NCBI GenBank assembly: GCA_020353135.1
Contig: CP070688.1
Coordinates: forward strand, 1,883,622-1,889,937
From: Chloroflexota bacterium
Lineage (GTDB): Bacteria > Chloroflexota > Anaerolineae > Promineifilales > Promineifilaceae
DNA length: 6,316 bases
Direction of reading: 5' to 3'
Shown: piece after piece, positions 1 through 5,991 of the stretch
Layout of the letters: each line of letters starts with the position of its first letter
Position numbering within the stretch: the stretch's first letter is position 1
Position numbers and translations under genes: made by a program
Notes under the pieces: generated by a model
Seen by the model: only the letters and a program-made list of their open reading frames with translations
The model's database searches: none
Told to the model about the DNA's origin: nothing

Positions 1-582
1 CTTGGCTAACAACGTTTCGTGGGGGACCACCCAACCGGCATTCTGAATCAGGTGATTGAGTAACCGGTATTCGGTGGGGCGCAAGTCGGCTCGCTCACCG
101 TCGACAATGACCTGATGGCGGTTAAAATCGACCGACAAGCGGTCGTCAATCTGTAACAGAGCGCGCGGCGTGAGCGAAGGCCATTCAGCCCGACGCAGGA
201 CAGCATTGACCCGACTAACTAACTCCCTGGGGCTGAAAGGCTTGGTGATGTAGTCGTCGGCGCCCAGCTCCAGGCCATGTATGCGGTCTTCCTCGTCACT
301 CTTAACGGTCAGCAGAATCACAGGAACCGTAGAAATCTCGCGCAACAAACGCAGGGTCTCAAAGCCATCCATTTTCGGCATCATGACGTCCATGACAACC
401 AGGTCTGGCACATGTTTGCGGACCTGGTCCAGGGCCTCGACGCCATTACCAGCCTCGACAACGCGGTAGCCTTCAAGTTCCAGATTCATGCGAATGAAGC
501 GGATCATGCGCGGCTCGTCGTCGACGACGAGAATCAGACGCGGTCCGGCCGCTTTGAGAGAGTCGGGTACTTGCTCGATCAT
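1..582 (-). CDS. OmpR/PhoB-family response regulator, C-terminus cut by window edge
   Basis: This is a two-component response regulator: a receiver domain followed by a winged-helix DNA-binding domain. I translated 194 residues from the ATG at 582, and the frame stays open to base 1. The receiver spans about residues 15-130. It has the acidic pair D21-D22, the phospho-acceptor D65 (in [12 protein letters not shown]), the switch T92 (ILLTVK) and K114-P115 ([10 protein letters not shown]). The second domain begins near residue 143 and shows the trans_reg_C core [16 protein letters not shown] followed by the HETLLAK segment. Its recognition helix and wing lie beyond the edge. About 35-45 residues are probably missing, judged against a usual length of 225-240. 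It is the last visible gene of the run and starts 13 nt after the 82-residue protein. No partner histidine kinase is in the window; it may lie further downstream. Its target genes cannot be told from this sequence. Confidence 0.95.
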   Translation of the reverse strand, partial: MIEQVPDSLKAAGPRLILVVDDEPRMIRFIRMNLELEGYRVVEAGNGVEALDQVRKHVPDLVVMDVMMPKMDGFETLRLLREISTVPVILLTVKSDEEDRIHGLELGADDYITKPFSPRELVSRVNAVLRRAEWPSLTPRALLQIDDRLSVDFNRHQVIVDGERADLRPTEYRLLNHLIQNAGWVVPHETLLAK

Positions 583-602
583 CGAACTTGCTCGATCATT
601 GT
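569..602 (-). repeat. Imperfect 17-bp tandem duplication over the response-regulator start
   Basis: The plus-strand string acttgctcgatcat occurs at 569-582 and again at 586-599, exactly 17 bp apart. Fourteen bases match perfectly, and the last three of each unit match partly. Each copy carries the same start ATG ATC GAG CAA GT on the minus strand. The offset of 17 is not a multiple of three, so the two starts are in different frames. The likely origin is a local tandem duplication of the regulator's first codons. Confidence 0.85.
579..599 (-). other. Six-codon minigene (MIEQVR) between the 82-aa gene and the response regulator
   Basis: The ATG at 599-597 overlaps the TGA stop of the 82-residue gene (598-596) as ATGA. 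It reads six codons, MIEQVR, and stops at TGA 581-579. That stop in turn overlaps the ATG of the response regulator (582-580), again as ATGA. Its peptide matches the regulator's own N-terminus (MIEQVP) for five residues, so it is best seen as a by-product of the duplication. It could serve as a translational coupling relay that lets ribosomes re-initiate into the regulator. Whether it is translated is unknown. Confidence 0.45.
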
Positions 603-844
603 TCGCGCACGAAAGTGATCACTTCCTCTAACTCGTCGGCCGATGGCATGACTTCTACGAAGTTGATCCGGTGCCAAGGGATCATCATTGTCGTCACCTC
701 ATCCTCCAGGTAGTGCAAGTCCTTACCATCCTTTCGGGACGGGTTGCGGACAGTTATGAATTGGTCGGACGGGTTAGGTATTTCCTCGACCTCGCCAAGA
801 ATCGCGTCTTCGTTAGTAATGTGAATAATTACAGTAACGCTCAT
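596..844 (-). CDS. Small protein of unknown function (82 aa)
   Basis: I do not recognise this family with certainty. The ATG at 844 is preceded by GAGGA at 854-850 with a 5-nt spacer, the clearest ribosome binding site in the run, so the gene is very probably real. The protein is acidic and has no cysteines, signal peptide or membrane segment. Residues 1-65 look like successive short beta strands ([48 protein letters not shown]). The end (residues 68-82) looks helical. The pattern of a GEVEE turn, a charged [10 protein letters not shown] loop and a [10 protein letters not shown] strand resembles a small SH3- or Sm-like barrel, but that is only a guess. It sits 21 nt after the FHA gene and just before the response regulator, so it is probably co-expressed with both. 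It may be an adaptor; nothing in it suggests an enzyme. Confidence 0.8.
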   Translation of the reverse strand: MSVTVIIHITNEDAILGEVEEIPNPSDQFITVRNPSRKDGKDLHYLEDEVTTMMIPWHRINFVEVMPSADELEEVITFVREQ

Positions 845-849
845 GAATA

Positions 850-854
850 TCCTC
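850..854 (-). promoter_or_regulatory. Ribosome binding site of the 82-aa gene
   Basis: GAGGA on the minus strand, five bases before the ATG at 844. It fixes the start of this short gene and lies in the 21-nt gap after the FHA stop codon. Confidence 0.7.
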
Positions 855-865
855 GAAAAGTATAC

Positions 866-1378
866 TTATGCCGCGAAGTAGATCTCAACCAGGAGCTGGC
901 CAAAGCGAACCGAATCTCCGTTGCTCAAAAGGTACGGCCGCTCCGGTGGCAATTGTTTGTTATTGATGCGCGTCCCGTTCGTACTACCCAGATCGACGAG
1001 AAACACACCCTCATCCGAATTGCGCACCAAAGCATGCATTCTTGAAACGCCGCCATCAACCCCTTGATCCATAGTCAAGTCAACCTCGGGCCAAATTCCC
1101 CGCCTGGAATCAACGCGTCCAATCGAAATATCTCTGCCTAGATCAACCTTCATTCGCCGGCCAGTGCTGGGAATCACGAAGATGATTCTATCAGCTTTGA
1201 TGCCAAAGCCCAGTCGGTAGTCCAGAGGACGCGTGGGCGCTTCGCCGCCGACGACCTCTGGAACCGGCATGTTCGAAGCCTGAGAAATATTCCTTTCCTG
1301 CAACAAGCCGGCGCCACACTCCCCGCAAAAGAGAGCGCCGTCCAGATAATCCTCGCCGCACTCACTACAGCGTCTCAT
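866..1378 (-). CDS. Zinc-ribbon and FHA domain protein
   Basis: This is a likely phosphothreonine reader with an N-terminal zinc ribbon (170 aa). Cysteines C4, C7, C18 and C21 form a CxxC-10-CxxC metal site (CSEC and CGEC). A flexible stretch at about 24-52 leads to an FHA domain at about 60-170. The FHA signature is intact: G87-R88 (ISIGR), S112-R113-x-H115 (VSRMH) and N134-G135-T136 (GSTNGT). In known FHA domains the Arg, Ser and Asn contact the phosphothreonine peptide. No membrane segment is seen, so it should be cytoplasmic. I chose the ATG at 1378; a TTG at 1384 would add two residues. Either start overlaps the end of the VWA gene (14 or 20 nt) and lacks a strong Shine-Dalgarno, which suggests translational coupling. 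Natural phosphorylation sources are the kinase and PP2C encoded upstream. The ligand is unknown. Confidence 0.93.
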   Translation of the reverse strand: MRRCSECGEDYLDGALFCGECGAGLLQERNISQASNMPVPEVVGGEAPTRPLDYRLGFGIKADRIIFVIPSTGRRMKVDLGRDISIGRVDSRRGIWPEVDLTMDQGVDGGVSRMHALVRNSDEGVFLVDLGSTNGTRINNKQLPPERPYLLSNGDSVRFGQLLVEIYFAA

Positions 1379-2630
1379 CGTCAATCGTCTTCAGGTGCAT
1401 CGTCTGGGTGACAAGAGCGCGCGTGCCGTAAGTTAGTTCCTTGCGTCCATCTAATGATATGTCACCGGTAGAAAGGCGTTCGGTTTCAGTGCGAAACTGC
1501 TGGGCAAGTTCCGTGTGACCGGTCTCCATCAGGCGCTTGGTCAGCAGTTGCATGCGGGTTTTGGCTCGCTGGACATTGCCTTGCTCGATATCAGACCAGA
1601 CGTTGTCGTTCATCTGGTGTAAGTTCCAGGCTTGGACGGCGGCAAGCAGTTTCTCTGATGGTTTGTCTTCGGGTTCATTCGCCACAATTGACAGGTTGTG
1701 CCTGGCTTGTACCTGATAATTGCGAGCTGATTCAGAAGGAATGTCGGCGGTCAGGTTGACGAACAATGGCAGTTCAGTCCCGACCATCTGAGGCTTCACG
1801 GCGAACTCCAGTAGGAGGGTCAAAGGGACCGTGCCCTCGACATTGCCCAGGCGAAGCTCGCGGCCGTTAGTACCTAGCGGTTGGGCGGAGGGCCCAACTC
1901 GAAAGGCGGACACCAAATCGAAAGCGCCTGGGAATTCGCGGGCCAGACGAACATTTTGGGCGTATACGGCACCCAGACCCTTTATGCAACTCTGCAGCGT
2001 TTGAACCACCTGACTGGAGGTAGCGATATAGGAAGTCTCGCCGCCAGAAATCGCCGCTAGCTGATCCAGAAATCGCTCATTCCATTCCCGCCCAATGCCA
2101 AAGGCGCTCAGGCTAATGCCATCCCTGGCCCCGGCGCGTACCAGGCCGAGGCATGCTTCAGTATCACCGTAGGTATGGCCGTCGGTCAACAGAATGAGAT
2201 GATTGGTGTGTTTAGCCAAAGAAACCCGGCGCAGTTCTTTGTATCCGGCCTCAAGACCCTGGAAGGCCTCGGTGCCGCCAAAAGCCTCAATCTGCCGAAT
2301 CTTGTGCAGCACTTGCGCGTCATCTTTCAGTCGCCCGGCCGGGACGATTACCGACGCTCTGTCGCTAAATGCTATGACCGACAAAGAGTCTTCAGAGGAC
2401 AGCTTCTCAACGATCATCGTCGCTGCGGAGCGCACACTGGCCAGACGCCGGCCGCGCATCGAGGTGCTCCGGTCGACGACTAGGCTTAGATTGAGCGGGG
2501 TTCGATGGAACTTTTCTGGATGGCTCGGTTTGACTTCAACCAACAAATATAGTAACTGGTGCGTATCGATCGCCGCCAGCGCCGTCCGCGATGCTTCGAC
2601 GTTTACTTCGAGAAATTGGTCCGGCATCAT
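1365..2630 (-). CDS. VWA (von Willebrand factor A) domain protein
   Basis: A 421-residue protein with a VWA domain at about residues 45-230. The metal-ion-dependent adhesion site is complete: D53, S55 and S57 (DRSTS), T120 (FGGTEAF) and D150 (LLTDGHTYGD), so it should bind Mg or Mn and a protein partner. Residues 1-44 (strands such as HQLLYLLVEVKP) and 230-325 look like a beta-sandwich flanking the VWA. Residues 335-390 look helical. This layout recalls the bacterial VWA group with inter-alpha-trypsin-inhibitor-like architecture, often labelled YfbK-like. No signal peptide or membrane helix is visible, so it is probably cytoplasmic. Two adjacent ATG codons (2630 and 2627) are possible; AGGG precedes them, with better spacing for the second. 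It begins about 25 nt after the PP2C stop and overlaps the FHA gene. Its role as scaffold or regulator for the phosphorylation pair is an inference from context. Confidence 0.92.
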   Translation of the reverse strand: MMPDQFLEVNVEASRTALAAIDTHQLLYLLVEVKPSHPEKFHRTPLNLSLVVDRSTSMRGRRLASVRSAATMIVEKLSSEDSLSVIAFSDRASVIVPAGRLKDDAQVLHKIRQIEAFGGTEAFQGLEAGYKELRRVSLAKHTNHLILLTDGHTYGDTEACLGLVRAGARDGISLSAFGIGREWNERFLDQLAAISGGETSYIATSSQVVQTLQSCIKGLGAVYAQNVRLAREFPGAFDLVSAFRVGPSAQPLGTNGRELRLGNVEGTVPLTLLLEFAVKPQMVGTELPLFVNLTADIPSESARNYQVQARHNLSIVANEPEDKPSEKLLAAVQAWNLHQMNDNVWSDIEQGNVQRAKTRMQLLTKRLMETGHTELAQQFRTETERLSTGDISLDGRKELTYGTRALVTQTMHLKTIDDETL

Positions 2631-2655
2631 TGGCCCTGATTCAGGTCAGCGTCCG

Positions 2656-3726
2656 CTAGAAATTGAAGTTCGCTACTATGGCGGTGATATTATCGTGACC
2701 GCCAGCTTTCAGCGCCATCGTTACGAGTTCGTCGGTCATGTCGGACAGAGGCATGTCCTGGCTCAGAATCTGAGCTAAACGCTCTTCTGAAACCAGCCCC
2801 CAAAGACCATCGCTGCACAAGATGAGCTTGCCCTGGCGGGGCAATGATTTGGTGAATGTGTCGATGTCCAATTCGTCGCCCTGTCCAACAGCCTTGTAGA
2901 TCATGTTGCGTTGTGGATGAACGGCCGCTTCCTCTTCCGTAAGTTGACCAGCTTCCTGCAGCCGCCGTACGTAAGAGTGATCGGTGGTCAAGAGGACCAG
3001 TTCGTCGCCCGAAAACAAATAAGCCCGGCTATCGCCAACGTGGGCGAGGTACAGGCGCCGGCCCAGGATTAGGGCAGCAGTCAGCGTGGTGCCGCTACTC
3101 TGTTTAGGATCGTTATCATGAATGTAGTAATTGGCCGTCTGAACCGCGTCAATCATCACTTCGCCGATCGGTTCTAGAGGCCCGCTGCTGGTGGTCGTAC
3201 TATTGCGCAGCAGCGGCACGTAGATCCTCTCCAGAATGTGCTGGGCGACCAGCCGGGCCACGTTTTTGCTGGCTTCGTGCCCGGCGTGATGACCGCCCAT
3301 GCCGTCGGCAACAATGTAAAGGCCTGCTGGCTGAAAAGGCTCTTCTCCACCGAATTCGGCCGTGAAGATGAAGCAAGAATCCTCGTTGCGGTTGCGAACA
3401 TTGCCGATGTGGCACCGTTGAGCGGCGCTCAGCCCAACGCCCTGACCGCCAGCCGGGATCAGTTCTCTGAATGGCAAGCCAGGCGACATACTTGCAGACC
3501 TCGCCTTGCCGGGCAACGTGTCGTCGGTCACGTTGCCGGCCGCCTGCCGATCCTTTTCAATCAAATCAGAGCTTGACATAATTACAGTATCGTTAAATAG
3601 TCCGGAACGGTCGGCGCTCCCGGTATCCTGCGTCCCCTGATCCTGACCTGCCTCGCCCTCCTCAGCGGCCGGCACGGCAGCCTTTTTCTTGCTACCGCCA
3701 AACAACCTTTCAAAAAACGCTCGCAC
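2656..3726 (-). CDS. PP2C-family Ser/Thr protein phosphatase with N-terminal linker
   Basis: This is a metal-dependent phosphatase expected to reverse Ser/Thr phosphorylation. The catalytic domain spans about residues 98-356 and is complete: RNRNED (E115, D116), ADGMGGHH (D141), SSGTT, AHVGDSRAY, TTDHS, LCSDGLWG (D306) and GGHDNIT (D345). The aspartates are the usual binuclear metal ligands. Ahead of it lies an unusual extension of about 95 residues. It starts with an amphipathic piece, RAFFERLFGGSKKK, that could touch membrane or a partner. A low-complexity acidic, Ser/Thr-rich linker follows. No transmembrane helix is present. I chose the GTG at 3726, which has GAGG 11 nt upstream. A TTG at 3735 adds three residues but leaves only 2 nt after that GAGG, and the ATG at 3579 would trim the linker. 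It is the first gene of the compact run, and the obvious counterpart is the kinase upstream. Confidence 0.95.
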   Translation of the reverse strand: MRAFFERLFGGSKKKAAVPAAEEGEAGQDQGTQDTGSADRSGLFNDTVIMSSSDLIEKDRQAAGNVTDDTLPGKARSASMSPGLPFRELIPAGGQGVGLSAAQRCHIGNVRNRNEDSCFIFTAEFGGEEPFQPAGLYIVADGMGGHHAGHEASKNVARLVAQHILERIYVPLLRNSTTTSSGPLEPIGEVMIDAVQTANYYIHDNDPKQSSGTTLTAALILGRRLYLAHVGDSRAYLFSGDELVLLTTDHSYVRRLQEAGQLTEEEAAVHPQRNMIYKAVGQGDELDIDTFTKSLPRQGKLILCSDGLWGLVSEERLAQILSQDMPLSDMTDELVTMALKAGGHDNITAIVANFNF

Positions 3727-3756
3727 AATTGCCAAAGCCTCGTTCTGTTAGGGTTT

Positions 3757-3787
3757 ATTATCGCCAACTCTTTTGCAGATAAACCAA
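3757..3787 (-). promoter_or_regulatory. Weak candidate promoter for the PP2C-to-regulator run
   Basis: On the minus strand TTGGTT (3787-3782) precedes GATAAT (3762-3757) by 19 bp, just upstream of the PP2C start. The -10 is good, but the spacing is long and the -35 is imperfect. The 178-bp gap after the kinase holds no gene, so a second promoter here is plausible. Readthrough from the kinase promoter is the alternative. The octamer GGCGATAA occurs twice here (minus strand, 3765-3758 and 3806-3799), 41 bp apart, the nearer copy overlapping the -10. Confidence 0.3.
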
Positions 3788-3904
3788 TCTGCGAATACTT
3801 ATCGCCTGGTACAATCAACTGTTGTTTGCTCTCGATATCTGATCAGCTCGCTTTTTGCTACGAAGACTCGGCCATAGAGCATCCAAGGAAAGCGTCCAAA
3901 GGCG

Positions 3905-5830
3905 CTAGGCTGGCAGCGCGTAAACGTGATGGTCGCCTGAACCGACATAGACGACGCCACGCTCAACTGTTGGCGAACTGACCACCAATCCTCCTGTCAT
4001 GAACCGCCAGCGTAATCTGCCGCGCTTTGTATCAACGCAGTAGACGAAACCATCAGTTGCCCCGAAGTAGATCGAGTCATTAAAGATCGCTGGCGATGAA
4101 TTGATTTGTCCTTCGGTCTTAAATGACCACACCTGCCGGCCTGAAAATGTATCGATGGCATAAAGATGACCGTCTGAAGAGCCGATATAGACCGAGTTGT
4201 CGTCGACGGCCGGCGACGAAGCGATAGGCCGGCGCGTTCGGAATCGCCACAGCGCCCAACCAGAACCGGCATCTACCGCGTAGACGTTCGAATCCATGGA
4301 GCCGACGATGACGATGTCTTCGGTCAGCGCCGGCGTCGAGGTGATTGACCGCTTGGCCTGGAACTGCCATTTTACCTTGCCCGACAAATCCACGCAGAAA
4401 ACGTAGCCACCCTCTGTGCCAAAAAAGATCCGGTCGTCGGCGACGCGCGGCGATGATCGCACCGTACCATGAGCATTGGCCTGCCACACTTTGCGCCCCG
4501 AAGAAGCGTTTATGGCGTACAAATAGCCATCGTCGGAACCAAAGAACACGTGGTCAAAATCGGCCCTGGGTGATGAGTAGATTGGTCCACCGCTCTCATA
4601 TTGCCACTGCAAACGACCCGAGCCAGCCTGAACAGCGTACAGAGAGCCGTCGGAGGAACCGACGTAGATCGATTCCTTATAAGCGCAGGGCGATGAAGCA
4701 ATACCATCCCGGGTGGCATACTTCCACAGAAACTTGCCCTTGTCAGCCGACAAGGCGTAGAGATTGTGATCATAGGCGCCGACGTAGACAACGCCTCGGC
4801 TGACCACCGGCGTTGAACGGATCTCATCCTCGCATCGGAATTTCCACAGTGGTGAAACGGTCTTATCGTCGGAGACGCCGATCGCCGGTTGAGCGATCTG
4901 GCCGGCCGCACCTGGTACCTGTCCGTCCGGGCTCGCTTGAACCACGGTCGCACCTGCGGCGGCCTGCAGCGCCTCGCGGAGTTCGCTTACTTTCTGATAG
5001 CGTTCAGAGGCCTCGTAGGCCAGGCAGCGGTTGATGATAGCTTCCAGTTGCGCTGTTACCGTAGAGTTGGTGCTACTGACGGGACGCTCGGCGAATGAAA
5101 AGGGTGGTTCGGTCCGTGGATCCTGACGGGTCAGGATGTGATGGAATGTCGCCCCCAAGGCATATATATCGCCGGCCGGCGTGGCTTCGCCGCGATATTG
5201 CTCGGGCGGCGAGTACCCTTCGGTGCCGATCATCGTTCCCTTGAGACCGGTGCGGAAGATCTTGGCGATGTTGAAGTCAATCAAACGTACCCTTCCATGC
5301 CGGTCCAGCATGACGTTAGAGGGTTTCAGATCGCGGAAGACGACAGGTTCCGGCTTATGACTGTGCAAGTATTCCAGCACGTCGCAGAGCTGCAGCATCC
5401 AGTCCAGAGCGTTTTCGGCCGGGACAAGGTCGGCGTTTTCGGCCAGGTAGGCCTCGAGATCCTGTCCATGTATATACTCGAGGATCAGATAGCCGCGGTC
5501 CTCTTCGGTGAAGTAGTCATAAACATCCGGCACAGCCGGATGATCGAGCGTGGCTAGGATGCTGGCCTCTCTTTCGAAGGAGTAGGTCGCTAGCTCCTGC
5601 ACTTTCGGATCGCGATTCATATGCACCATTTCCTTCACGGCGCACAAGCGCGTCACCGTAGGAAAATGCATGTCGCGAGCTCGATATACGGAACTGAAGC
5701 CGCCCACGCCCAGGGTATCCAGGACTTGATAGCGGGCCTGGAGTAAAACGCCGGCTTGAAGCAAGCCTTGGCGCCGATCCTGCTCGCCCTTGCTCTTTTC
5801 AGGTAATTGTCTGGTGGTCAATCCACCCAT
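3905..5830 (-). CDS. Ser/Thr protein kinase fused to PQQ-type beta-propeller
   Basis: A 641-residue protein: kinase domain at about 34-291, linker 292-327, propeller 328-641. Kinase motifs are the glycine loop LGVGGFSSV (41-48), K66 (CAVKE), alpha-C E88, the catalytic loop FRDLKPSN (D167, N172), D185-F186-N187 in place of DFG, GTEGYSPPEQ (202-211) and D221 (GDIYALG). R166 precedes the catalytic Asp, as in kinases switched by activation-loop phosphorylation. The propeller has seven repeats of about 40 residues ending LYAxxxxSGxxxWxF, plus a final half blade. No transmembrane segment separates the halves, so both should be cytoplasmic. The PQQ label names the fold; binding of PQQ is unlikely here. 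I chose the ATG at 5830, whose upstream Shine-Dalgarno is weak. A TTG at 5857 would add nine residues. A strong promoter lies 128 nt upstream of the chosen start. The substrate is unknown; the PP2C, FHA and VWA proteins encoded next are candidates or partners. Confidence 0.95.
   Translation of the reverse strand: MGGLTTRQLPEKSKGEQDRRQGLLQAGVLLQARYQVLDTLGVGGFSSVYRARDMHFPTVTRLCAVKEMVHMNRDPKVQELATYSFEREASILATLDHPAVPDVYDYFTEEDRGYLILEYIHGQDLEAYLAENADLVPAENALDWMLQLCDVLEYLHSHKPEPVVFRDLKPSNVMLDRHGRVRLIDFNIAKIFRTGLKGTMIGTEGYSPPEQYRGEATPAGDIYALGATFHHILTRQDPRTEPPFSFAERPVSSTNSTVTAQLEAIINRCLAYEASERYQKVSELREALQAAAGATVVQASPDGQVPGAAGQIAQPAIGVSDDKTVSPLWKFRCEDEIRSTPVVSRGVVYVGAYDHNLYALSADKGKFLWKYATRDGIASSPCAYKESIYVGSSDGSLYAVQAGSGRLQWQYESGGPIYSSPRADFDHVFFGSDDGYLYAINASSGRKVWQANAHGTVRSSPRVADDRIFFGTEGGYVFCVDLSGKVKWQFQAKRSITSTPALTEDIVIVGSMDSNVYAVDAGSGWALWRFRTRRPIASSPAVDDNSVYIGSSDGHLYAIDTFSGRQVWSFKTEGQINSSPAIFNDSIYFGATDGFVYCVDTKRGRLRWRFMTGGLVVSSPTVERGVVYVGSGDHHVYALPA
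3908..4822 (-). repeat. About 120-bp in-frame repeats encoding propeller blades
   Basis: Seven near-equal units plus a partial eighth code for the kinase's propeller. In kinase numbering the units start at residues 337, 377, 417, 457, 496, 536, 576 and 616, so the periods are 40, 40, 40, 39, 40, 40 and 40. Each unit opens with [IV]xSS/TPxxxxxxVYxG, then xDGxLYAxD, then a Gly-turn and a Trp strand (for example VWSF). The blades differ in sequence, so this is old divergence and not recent DNA duplication. Confidence 0.85.
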
Positions 5831-5888
5831 AGTCTTGTTAACTTTACTGATCCGCAATTACTTCACTAAACAAAAAGCACTCCATTCT

Positions 5889-5898
5889 GAACGCGTTC
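5889..5898. promoter_or_regulatory. Perfect 10-bp palindrome in the kinase leader
   Basis: GAACGCGTTC is a perfect inverted repeat within the untranslated leader, between the promoter and the kinase start. It could be a repressor site downstream of the transcription start. Ten bases can occur by chance, and no known operator is recognised. Confidence 0.2.
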
Positions 5899-5957
5899 TC
5901 TTTAGCAATTCACTTCCGGATCAGAAGATAAATCAGGCGAATATGTATGATTAAACT

Positions 5958-5986
5958 ATTATATGGACACGGATCCAATAGGGCAA
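5958..5986 (-). promoter_or_regulatory. Sigma-70-type promoter of the kinase gene
   Basis: On the minus strand TTGCCC (5986-5981) is followed, after exactly 17 bp, by a consensus TATAAT (5963-5958). Transcription would begin near 5951 and leave a leader of about 120 nt before the ATG at 5830. The -35 lies only 5 nt past the deacetylase stop, so the kinase has its own promoter squeezed against the upstream gene. Confidence 0.65.
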
Positions 5987-5990
5987 TTGG
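5975..5990. promoter_or_regulatory. Inverted repeat across the kinase -35 element
   Basis: CCAAT and ATTGG flank six bases, and the right arm begins on the last base of the -35 hexamer, which the repeat encloses. Its place suits an operator. A weak terminator for the deacetylase is less likely, because the stem is only five AT-rich pairs and no T-run follows. Confidence 0.25.
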
Positions 5991-5991
5991 T

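Noticed and set aside
2203..2778. Plus-strand open frame of 191 codons opposite the VWA and PP2C genes
   Set aside because: It is antisense to two genes with complete motifs, and its composition is Ser/Arg-rich and low in meaning.
3582..3818. Open frame of 78 codons across the PP2C start and the gap before it (minus strand)
   Set aside because: It overlaps the PP2C N-terminus in another frame, has no recognisable domain and is rich in Arg/Pro typical of a shadow frame.
3830..3904. Rho-independent terminator after the kinase
   Set aside because: The only pairings near GCAAAAAGC are two or three bases, with no GC stem followed by a T-run on the minus strand.
3908..4822. PQQ-dependent dehydrogenase
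   Set aside because: The propeller is joined to a kinase, lacks dehydrogenase catalytic and cofactor-site features, and has no export signal. Only the repeat fold is shared.
5138..5557. Plus-strand open frame of 139 codons inside the kinase gene
   Set aside because: It is antisense to the conserved kinase core, where every motif is on the minus strand, and its translation resembles no family.
5889..5898. LexA/SOS box of the GAAC-N4-GTTC type
   Set aside because: The half-sites are separated by two bases and not four, and no SOS gene is next to it.
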